Shown in pieces: positions 56,077 through 64,000 of a stretch of 64,000 nucleotides of DNA. The notes beneath the pieces are model-generated. The model did no database searches, had not been told where the DNA came from, and worked only from the letters and a program-made list of their open reading frames with translations. The DNA is from Abelmoschus esculentus (taxonomy: Eukaryota > Streptophyta > Magnoliopsida > Malvales > Malvaceae). Positions within the stretch are counted from its first letter, which is position 1; every line of letters begins with the position of its first letter. A program made the position numbers and the translations under genes. The stretch lies in assembly GCA_035048815.1 (NCBI GenBank), contig JAUCBN010000036.1, forward strand, positions 8,814,001 through 8,878,000. Direction: 5' to 3'.

Positions 56077-57448
56077 CACACCCAAACTCGAACTATTGCT
56101 TGTCCTCAGGCAATACAAAAGATAGATTTTATGTAAAGAATTTTAAAGTAATATATCGTCCTGCCTACCGTGGTAGAATTCCTTTCTTGTCTCGGTCGCT
56201 TCTTGGTTCTTAGGAATTCCTCGGAACTGGATTATGAGTCTTGGTGAGTGTGTGCGTAGTTGTGTCAAAGATGATTTCTTAAGTTCTAATCATTTTTTGG
56301 CTTAAGACTTCCGACTAAGATTTTTTTTAATTCTTTTTCTTTTCTTCTCCCAATAGTGGTAAATAAATCTATATTGCTATAAATTTATATTTCTTGAGCC
56401 AGTTTCGGACACCTCAAGTATTTAGCTATTCTTACTAAAGTCGGTGATAGACACCTCTAATAAGTGCGAGAAGCCTAAGTCCTAGAGCCAGTCATGGGCA
56501 CCTCTATAGACTAAATTAGGGCCAGTGATATGCACCTCTAGTATAAAATCTAAGCTTAAGTCCTTATTGCTTTTCAAAGGAAAAAGTTTTAAAATCAACT
56601 AAGACTAGCAATGTTTATGTGATTTCAGGCTCATAGTCTAATCCTAAGTATTAATCCTAAGAGACCTTTCCGAATTCAAATCTGATGAATGATAAATAGT
56701 GCTGCAGCGGTTGGAGAATATATTGTTGCGAGGTAGTCTCAATAAAATTCAACAGACTTAAAACAATTCCATGCATAAAACTGTAATTACTGTAAAGACA
56801 GAAATTAAGGTGTAGTAGGATAATCTGAATAATTTCTATGCATGACAGATATTTTTATAAGGCATAAAATAGGATCAATACTCTCCCAAACTCGAGGGAT
56901 GCATTATCCTCAATGCATGTATCTGAACATAAGTCAACAATAAAAGACAAGATAAAAATTAAGAGAAAAAGAAAAGATAAACCAATATTATATGTCGTGT
57001 CTTTGCCTCTTATGTATCCTGAGGGTTATCAGTTTGTGTGAAGTTTGTTGAGAAAGAAACTAAAAAAACTACACTAGAAAACAATAATGAAGAAGTATGA
57101 AATAAAACAAGGGAAATTAAGTTCCAGGGACATAAACTCGTCATTATATGTTCTTGGGTGGCCAACCCTCCTTCATATTTTTCCGTCGAGATAACCTTCC
57201 GCCGTGGCACTATGCTGCCGAACCAACCTCCTTCGGCGGGACGACAAGCTCGATTTCAGGGTGGTTTTATATGATTCATGGATTCTCCTTCTTAAAATTC
57301 ATTCCTAAAAAAATAACTCAAACATAATTAAACTTATTTTCTAAGAAAAATAACTCAAAATAATTAAACTAAATTCCTAAAATAGTAGTGCAAGAAAATA
57401 AAGAAAACAAAATTTAGTTGTCAATCCTCGACAACGGCGCCAAAAACT
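56077..57448 (-). other. Interior 2 of element D (non-coding)
   Basis: A near copy of interior 1 with a few percent difference by eye. Primer site 57425-57442 (TGGCGCCGTTGTCGAGGA), module hairpins 56899-56918 and 56095-56114, and the first CTNGAG hairpin at 56393-56418 with the others following to about 56542. Confidence 0.75.
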
Positions 57449-58865
57449 TGTTGTGTGTATAAATAGCGTAATTCTGTGCAAGTGTACACATCAAGTAATA
57501 AGTGATAAGTATCTATTGATTATCGTGTCCTCGAGGATTAGTGTACTTAATATGTCTTCTTTTGTCTTATTGCTCTGTAAATAAAATAAAGACACAAGTA
57601 GTTGAGTTTTAATTAAACTAAATAAAGTAATTAAAGAAAGCTAAATAGAATGAGATCAAATTGAGAAAGAGGGTAAGATCCAGTTGTGTTGTATAGTGAA
57701 TTTGATTGATCTATTTTTGTCCAATGCAATTGCACTATACTGTATCGGCAGTACTACAGATTACTGTCTTGACAGCGATAATGTTTTCTCCGCGGCAATC
57801 CCTTGCTCTTGGGTAGATTTTACCAAAGTTCGGCAAAGTGTCCTTTGATGGTTTTGTTTATCCCTAAGTCGAAAAACTATTGATGACTAATCCTTGATGA
57901 TACCTCCCGATGTTAATAAATTATAACAAAAAAACAATCCCATATTTCTTTTAGCCGCTAAAACTCCAACTTATCCCTAGGCCAAGTTAGTAATTTTCAA
58001 TCAAGTCAAATACTGTACTTACTCCATTCGTGAATCTAACTCTCCCGAGTCTAGATAAATAGATTACTCACAGAATTCTCTCCCAAGCTTGGATGCAAGA
58101 ACAAAGAATGGCAAAGAGTAAGCAAACTTTGATATTTTATTGCATTGAAAACAAGAAATAAGATACAATCTTTTTTCACTAATACTCAACAACCTTCACC
58201 TAAACTCTAAGAAATAAAAACAAAGAAAACTCTAAATCCTAAGATAAATTCTCTAATCTTCAAATTTGATGATCTCTCTTCCTTGGGCGGCTATGGTTTA
58301 TATAGGCTTGGCCTAGGGCAAACCTTTCTTAAGTAGGAATACAACTTAGAGTAAAATACAAGTTAAGTACATAAATAAAAATATTTGTTTTATTTCCAAG
58401 TTTATTTCTATTAGGATTCTTTTCCCGCGTGGCCTTTGACCTTGAATTTTCATGTATTTCCCAGCTCTAATTTCTGTCCCACTTGTCTTAAAACGTTCAC
58501 CTTATTTTTCTCTTCAGATCACCTATAATATCAATATTTGTTTTCTCGACGCTACTGCGGCCTCAAAATGCTGTCGAGGCTTCAAAATGCTGCCGAGGCG
58601 TGTGCTTTTTTGCATTTCTTCTTTAGCTTCCAACATCCATCTTCTTGTTCTACAATTCCTATAATGCAGTTTCCTGCCTAAGAAAGAAAACCATCAAATG
58701 CTTCTGTTTTTTACCAAATAATAGATAAATTCATGAAATCCTTATTCAGATGGTGAAATATGGAAAATATGCAGAAATATCTATTATTACCTCTAATTTT
58801 GTCTTTATTAGCAATAATCGAGTCGGAAAATGATACAAAATATGAGGAGTTTTGGGCATTCATCA
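57449..58865 (-). repeat. LTR 3 of element D
   Basis: 1417 bp; ends TGTTGTGTG and CATTCATCA. The right half has many private differences from LTRs 1 and 2 (for example ttcttctttagcttccaac, gagtcggaaaatgatac), which makes the mosaic in LTR 2 visible. Confidence 0.85.
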
Positions 58866-59034
58866 ATATGCTAGATACAATCCAGCACACACAAGCAAAG
58901 TATCTTGTCTAAGTTTAAGTTCTAGGAATTCTCAGTATCATGTAGATTGCTACAACATTTATTTTCTGAGGATTGATGTTCTACCTTAATTGCTGTCGAA
59001 GATTGAAAGTAATGTTATAGCATTTTTATATGTC

Positions 59035-59071
59035 ATTGCTTGAGGACAAACAATATCTTAAGTTTGGGGGG
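59035..59071 (+). promoter_or_regulatory. Terminal hairpin and polypurine tract, element C
   Basis: ATTGCTTG-AGGA-CAAACAAT (59035-59054, one stem mismatch) is followed by aagtttgggggg (59060-59071) directly before the LTR start TGTTAACAC. Confidence 0.7.
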
Positions 59072-60915
59072 TGTTAACACTCTAAAAACAGTATAAAATT
59101 TTACTTAAGGTTTTGTTTGATTTCAAGTTGGTTTGCATTTAGTTGCATTTAGTTGCATTTCATGTGCATTTGCATTTAGATTAGTTTTTTATTTTATTTT
59201 TTCTTTTATTTTAAAAGATGTTGCTTTGAAAGGTACTTTGTTGGTGATGACGTGCAGATTGCTTTGGCAAAGATGGAAGAATGGAAGAGATGTTTTAGCA
59301 TAATTTCAAGTGTTGGATCGGACTTTAGGATGCTATAGCATTGTGGGAAGACAAAACAGAACAGAAGAAAGGACATACCTGCAGCTCACTATCCTCACGC
59401 GTTTTTCCAGGCTAGCTGCACCTCCTCTGCAGATGTTGCACCTCCTTTGCAGACGTTGCACCGCTCTTGTAGACCTGCATTTTGCTTCCATTTTCTGCAA
59501 CAAATGTCAAGAATATTCCTTGGCATCTTTAGGGCATAAAATCCTAGATGCCTCCTATAAATACAAGGGCAACCCTCCTTCTACAAACGTGGTGGAGCAA
59601 AAGAAGAGCAAAAACAGTAGCTAAAGAGAGCCACAAAAAAGAAGAAAACTTTAAGAGAGAGCGAGGGAGAAGAAAGAAGAAATGCGACCACTTTCCTTCG
59701 TCTTCAATCTCTAGCCAAGCTACCATTATTGGAGAGCTTCAAGCAAGAGATTTGCACGACTTCGGGAGGAGTGGTAAGCTAGGAAAGCTTCAAGGCATAA
59801 GCGTTTGGGACTTCCTTCATTTTCACTTTGCTTTACCTTTTTTTTAAGTTGTTGAAAATGTATTTCAAAAGACGCAAGTTGAATAGTTTTGTAAACCTAG
59901 CCATGAACTACACTAGTATGGCTAAGACTTGTTATGGATGATTTTTATTTTATTTGAATGGATGTTTATTGTTTCTAGTGTTTATCTAAGTATTTTTGTT
60001 CAAGAAAGTTAACATCTTTTTTTCATCTAAACCTTGGTTTGTAATAGTATCGGGAGATAGCCATAACTAAGGGGATCGCAAAGCTTAGATCTAGGGATAA
60101 ACAAAGCTAGACCAATTTGGATAATGGGGTTATTGAGGGAGCAGAATCCTAACTCGCCTTAGGGATAATGTAGAGTTTCAACAACTACAAAGGGTAACAC
60201 TTTATCAACATTAGAAGCGTTAGGGTTGAGATTGGGAGGTAATGCCTTAGCATTTTCGAGTGTTAGGTCTTCTGACTAGGGATAGTGGAGGCATTTTTAG
60301 TAAACTCTGTCAAACACTTGTAAACTAGTGGAACAATAGGCTTTCAGGATAAAAGTAAGATCTTTGTCGTAGCAAGCCTAACCTGTCTTAAGCTTGAATA
60401 TCTTCTTTGTGTTGTGTTTGTGCAACTTTATCTTTTACTCCATTATCTATTTTATTCTAATGTATTTTGGTGACACTCTTCACTTTGCTCCAACATCATT
60501 GGTTACATTTTTATTTTCCTAAAGCATTTTGGTGACACTTTACAGAATTGCTTTAACATATGTTCATACAAAGGATTATCTTATATTTTGTGTATGTTAA
60601 CTATTTTTGAAATAACCTACCTAACCCTCGTGGGAACGACCTCACTCATACACTTTATTACTTGTTCCAGGCCAGGGACGTAGCTGTACAGGGGGTGGGA
60701 GGGGTTGTTGCCCCTCCCAAAATTTTTGGTATAATTGTACTTTTGGTCCATTTTAGTTTAAATGTTAATAAATTATAGTTTTTGCCCCTCCAAATTTTTA
60801 AATTTAAAGGTTTAATTGACTTTTGCCCCTTTCATTATCAAATCCTAGCTCCGTCCTTGACTTATTCGATGTGTATATTTGCACGCAAATCATTAACACA
60901 TTATAACACTTAACA
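59072..60915 (+). repeat. 3' LTR of element C
   Basis: It starts TGTTAA right after the purine tract and most likely ends TTAACA at 60915 (an end at 60900, AACACA, is the alternative). 'cctcctataaataca' (TATA at 59556-59563) is the likely promoter. A 20-bp GTTGCACCTCC-type unit is repeated three times at 59415-59474, upstream of it. The LTR contains a 192-bp MITE at 60668-60859. Small ORFs inside (59310-59847) are not credible genes. Confidence 0.65.
60668..60859. mobile_element. hAT-like MITE in the element C LTR
   Basis: The ends 'ccagggacgtagct' and 'agctccgtccttg' are imperfect inverted complements. The flanks ACTTGTTC and ACTTATTC are a 7-of-8 direct repeat, the length made by hAT transposases. 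There is no coding capacity. The body has 'tgcccctcc' words near both ends. Confidence 0.6.
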
Positions 60916-61602
60916 AGTTTTGGCAAGCAACAATTTGCACCTACGATACGTTTTAGGTTCTCAAGAGTCGAGACTGGGAGTTTACGCGTACACACCTCCG
61001 CGCGAACACTTTCAACCTTATAGCATAGTTCCTTCTTGCTGGCCTATGTGGTCTCACTTTCTTTCCTTTACCAATGAAAAAGCATCAAGAATAACAACCC
61101 ATGTGTACTTTTTATTCTTTGTTTCCGCCTCTCATTTTCCATCCCACATTATTCCATTTAAGATTATTTGTTTTTGTAATGCAAAAGATACTATTGACAC
61201 TCAAAGCTCAAGCTGTGAAGTGTAAACTTCATATAGTTCTGAAAAGGACCAAATCTGAAAGTAAAACTACTTATCTTTTGAACTAAGCGTCTCTTTACGA
61301 TCATCAAAGAATACTAGCAAGAAACAAAGTTGAATTAATTAAGACAAATACAACTTGCATTGATGGAACAACTTCAAGAAGCCTCAAGCTGTCATGTACT
61401 TGGCCATTCAGAGCAAACCCAGTGTCATAAAAAGGTGACTCTACCTCATTCAATGGAGATGCTCAGCTTAACCATTCTTTTTGGATCCACACTTTATTGA
61501 GAGAATATTTTGAAAGTTCTTTAAAGAAACATTATATTATACAGAGGGACTTGAGACCATTGGCCTTATGTCCCATTTCTCCCGAGAACATCAACGTTCA
61601 CA
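60916..61602. other. Intergenic DNA and promoter region of the peptide gene
   Basis: 60916-60925 (agttttggca) resembles the bases that follow an LTR but no primer site continues. The rest looks like host sequence without genes or repeats I can name. A TATA-like 'tatattatac' at 61532-61541 lies about 60 bases before the ATG at 61603. Confidence 0.45.
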
Positions 61603-61827
61603 ATGAGACCCTTCTGTCTCCTAGTTGTATTGGCCATGCTTGTTCTTTTTGAATCGGCTTCTGTTGATTGTTGTAGGCCTCTTCAATCGACAGAAACGAT
61701 CGGGGATGCAACAGGGGAAGCTGTTCATGGTGTTAAAGATGTTCAGGTCTTGGTTCGGATTTTGGAAGAGAAGCAAGTGACAACTGATATGGTTGCAGGA
61801 CCTAGTAGGAAAGGCCCTGGTCATTAG
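61603..61827 (+). CDS. PIP/PIPL-type secreted peptide precursor
   Basis: A 74-residue intact ORF. Residues 1-20 (MRPFCLLVVLAMLVLFESAS) are a clear secretion signal. The middle is variable and acidic. The last ten residues are AGPSRKGPGH, matching the conserved xGPSxxGxGH terminus of PAMP-induced secreted peptides (PIP and PIP-like), which are cut from such precursors and sensed outside the cell as defence and growth signals (RLK7 is the Arabidopsis PIP1 receptor). The GxGH end also recalls CEP peptides, but these need a PxNPG core that is missing here. Precursor length and C-terminal position fit. The gene has no intron, a TATA-like box 60-70 bases upstream, and converges on the kinase gene about 500 bases away. 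Confidence 0.75.
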   Translation: MRPFCLLVVLAMLVLFESASVDCCRPLQSTETIGDATGEAVHGVKDVQVLVRILEEKQVTTDMVAGPSRKGPGH

Positions 61828-62332
61828 TGATTTATCCTACAGATTCATGTTACTCATTTTTTTCTAGTTCTTCTGGTTTGTAATTTTGGTGAGGGGTCTG
61901 GAATATGTAAGTTCTATATTTATGTGTACAGTTTAAGAAGATTTATTGATTCTGTATGGTAAATGCCACAGCAAATGTCTCAGAATTTGTAGGTTTTCTA
62001 GGGATATTGTTTTCATTTTACAAATATATTATTTCCCCGCCCCCAATTATAGAGTAAAAACTGTACGCTAGACCTCCTGAGGCATATGAATATCTTAAGA
62101 TTTTAAATGTTCCAATGAGTAAAAATCGAAATGCAAATACATTCTTTAGATAATCCTAGAAATAATGTTTTGTAGTACCATTTAACTATCTGGTATCTGG
62201 TAAATCTATGAAGTCTACAAGTTCAAACACTGTAATAGAGATCTCTAGTATAAGAAAACAGTGCCAATTTCATTTCAGATGTAACGTAAAAAACATTAAA
62301 CTGGAAAAGATGTGGCCTGTAAAACGATTGGT
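61828..62332. other. Intergenic DNA between convergent genes
   Basis: It holds the 3' regions of the peptide gene and the receptor kinase gene. No ORF or repeat is seen. 'aataatgttttg' and T-rich stretches could serve as polyadenylation signals, but none is certain. Confidence 0.4.
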
Positions 62333-64000
62333 TTATCTGGCATCGTCGATTCTCAACTGGGAGAAAACTTCACTTGCGAATGGGATTGAATCAGATTCAT
62401 CCTCCCTTATAATGGATGTATCATCACTTTGAAATTGAGCAGTCATTGAAGGCAAACGTTGGATAACGGGTGACAGCAACATGCCGGAAACATTGGACAT
62501 GCTGTCTTCGTGTGGCTCTCGTACAACTGCAGTTTGTTGAAGCTGCAAAGCATATTCCAAGTCCCATGCGACATCACTCATGCTTGGCCTATCAGCACCA
62601 TCTTCTTCCAGACATTTCTCAGCTATGTCTGCAAATTTTCTTAATGAGTTGGGATTGATATGAGGTTTTATGGAGGGATCGATAATCTGCTCTAGCTGTC
62701 CTTTTTTCTTGTATAGCTTTCCCCAATCGGCTAGGTTGACTTGGTCCATTGGAAGTGTAGGATCGATAGCTGGCCTTGCACACAGAACCTCGAGAAGAAC
62801 GACACCAAATGAATAAACATCGGATTTCTCTGTCAGCTGCTGTGTCCTGAAGTAGTCGGGATCGAGATAACCGAAAGTTCCTTTAACAACTGTGCTAACA
62901 TGGGATTGATCAGGAGGACCTGATCTCGAAAGGCCAAAGTCAGCTACTTTGGCCACAAGGTTCTCATCAAGCAAGATGTTTGTCGATTTGACATCACGGT
63001 GAATGATGCCTCCGGCTGCACCTTTGTGAAGGTAATTAAGTCCCCTAGCGGCACCAATGCAAATTTCAAGCCTTTGCTTCCAAGACAAGCAAGGCAGTTC
63101 TGAGTTGTATAGGTGTTCCCTTAGAGTTCCCTTTTCCATGAACTCATACACCAGGATCATCTCAGACATTTCATCACAATATCCTATCAAGGAAACAAGA
63201 TGGAGATGACGAATTCTGGATAAAACCATGATCTCTGTCTGAAATTCCGGGAGGCCTTAACCTGACTCTGGCTTGCTTCGTTTCACAGCCACTTTGATGC
63301 CAGTTCTAAGAGTTCCTTGGTAGACATCACCAAATCCACCCTTACCAACCAGCAACTGCGTATCAAAGTTTCTCGTGGCTAACTGAATCTCAAAAAGTGG
63401 TATCTTCAAACCCAGATTCAAATCAGGGACAGGCGACGCATTGGTCGTGCCATCTCTGCTTCGTGTTGACTGTTGAGGCTTCTTTCTATTACTGTGAGTG
63501 CTTCCTTTATAGGCAGTTAATGGCAGCCAATCCGGAGTTTCAACTGTTTTCAATTTCTTGCGTCTCAATCTAACAAATAGCAGACCTCCAAAGATGCAGA
63601 CAAGAACTAGACCTCCAAGGACTGGACCGACAATAACAAACACAGAGACAGACTTCTGTTTCGACTGAACAAAGTCGGATTTTCTCATCATTTCCATTAT
63701 CTCAATCCCATTTAGAAAAGCTGTTTTCACCGAAGAACTACTTTCAGACCCTATGGAGATGTTCATGAATCCTGAATCATCAGAAACAACCACAAAGTCG
63801 ACGTAAAATGGAGTTGCCAAATGCCCTGTTCTTTCGTATGGATTGATTTCCTGGCTCCAGTTATCTATATAGAGATGAAACTGCAGATTACTCAGTGAAA
63901 TACTAACAATGTCGCAGAAGTGAACCCGAACCAAGTGCCGCACATTCCGAATTACATCAAAGGACCATGTTACATTGAAGTTATTTGATTGTCGACTAGT
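62333..64000 (-). pseudogene. CrRLK1L receptor kinase, 5' end off window, premature stop
   Basis: The minus strand is open from 64000 except for one TAA at 63257-63259. Order: the end of an extracellular malectin-like region (FNVTWSFDVIRNVRHLVRVH, PFYVDFVVVS), one membrane segment (VIVGPVLGGLVLVCIFGGLL, about 63560-63650), RRKK stop-transfer, and a Ser/Thr kinase with GKGGFGDVYQG, VAVKR lysine, HRDVKSTN, DFGLSR, GTFGYLDPDYF and a C-terminus at 62333. This is the FERONIA/THESEUS (CrRLK1L) family, perhaps near At2g23200/At5g24010. These are plasma-membrane sensors of cell-wall state and RALF peptides. The stop replaces the Gln expected in SG-Q-GLPEFQTEI (CAA to TAA). No frameshift accompanies it and all catalytic motifs beyond are intact. 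The product would end a few residues after the ATP-binding lysine. Confidence 0.85.

Larger units (their letters stand above)
51879..58865 (-). mobile_element. Element D: coding-free LTR element with three LTRs and two interiors
   Basis: LTR 51879-53286, interior 53287-54663, LTR 54664-56076, interior 56077-57448, LTR 57449-58865, all in minus orientation. The flanks ATAGG and ATATG form a 4-of-5 target duplication, so the block behaves as one insertion into element C. Each interior is about 1.37 kb and encodes no Gag, protease or polymerase. It keeps a tRNA-Asp-type primer site next to one LTR, a polypurine tract next to the other, and the hairpin arrays. It is a LARD-like non-autonomous element enlarged by unequal recombination. 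Confidence 0.85.
46811..60915 (+). mobile_element. Element C: retroelement of a different LTR family, twice interrupted
   Basis: Pieces 46811-47426, 51161-51878, 58866-59071 and LTR 59072-60915 form one plus-strand element. They hold the end of a PTP-like ORF, a hairpin-polypurine module after it (51246-51276), about 800 bases of non-coding DNA, a terminal module (59035-59071) and the 3' LTR. Insertions at 47427-51160 and 51879-58865 carry near-perfect 5-bp target duplications. The left part of the element is missing. Confidence 0.7.

Noticed and set aside
59310..59847. ORFs of about 100 codons downstream of the 20-bp repeats
   Set aside because: They lie in the U3/R part of the element C LTR next to its TATA box, with no known domain.
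61603..61827. Assignment of the small secreted peptide to the CEP family
   Set aside because: It ends in GxGH but lacks the PxNPG core of CEP domains. GPSxxGxGH fits PIP/PIPL better.
63257..63259. Intron or programmed read-through explaining the kinase stop
   Set aside because: No GT...AG pair around the TAA would keep the frame with conserved residues on both sides, and no read-through context is recognised. A nonsense change or sequencing error is simpler.

Overview
This window is nuclear DNA from a flowering plant, probably a dicot. The support is AT-rich non-coding DNA, plant-type LTR retrotransposons (Ty1/copia, Athila-like Ty3/gypsy with tRNA-Asp primer sites), MITEs, and three plant gene families: an R2R3-MYB of the AtMYB44/70/73/77 type, a PIP-type secreted peptide precursor, and a CrRLK1L receptor kinase. 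I cannot name the species. About 80% of the window is transposon-derived and only three host genes are visible. One of these is cut by a transposon, one carries a premature stop, and only the small peptide gene looks intact.

Layout. 1-5110: decayed copia element whose 5' LTR lies almost wholly off the left edge. 5111-9440: AT-rich intergenic DNA with old repeats, a short kinesin-motor fragment (6047-6145) and a MITE. 9444-13944: a single-exon MYB gene split by a very young 3.5-kb retroelement (9542-13075, minus strand) that carries gag and protease but no polymerase. 14028-16900: a second MITE of the same family, a 5' fragment of a fasciclin-like arabinogalactan gene (15049-15180, minus) and unremarkable AT-rich DNA. 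16900-21607: truncated Athila-like gag-pro-RT with an internal 1.7-kb tandem duplication.

21608-60915 is a nest of related non-autonomous elements, called B, E, A, C and D here. B (21608-28094, plus) has LTRs, a gag remnant, a stub of RT and a 'putative plant transposon protein' (PTP) ORF. E (28913-33505, plus) has gag, protease and PTP ORF. A (33506-43284, minus) has the same gene order and is interrupted at 36964-40136 by an LTR-like insertion. C (46811-60915, plus) is interrupted by an LTR-like insertion (47427-51160) and by D (51879-58865, minus). D is a coding-free element expanded into LTR-internal-LTR-internal-LTR. None of B, E, A, C or D retains a full reverse transcriptase or integrase, so they would depend on an autonomous relative.

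Two RNA-structure signals recur in these elements and are the most interesting undescribed feature. One is a hairpin with an AGGA loop and co-varying stem just before a TTTGGGGG polypurine tract, present twice per element. The other is an array of three or four co-varying CTNGAG/CTCNAG hairpins between the two tracts. A TATA box also precedes the PTP ORF in all three copies that keep it.

60916-64000 returns to host DNA: the PIP-like peptide gene (61603-61827, plus) and the CrRLK1L gene (62333-64000, minus, running off the right edge). No rRNA, tRNA or CRISPR features were seen.
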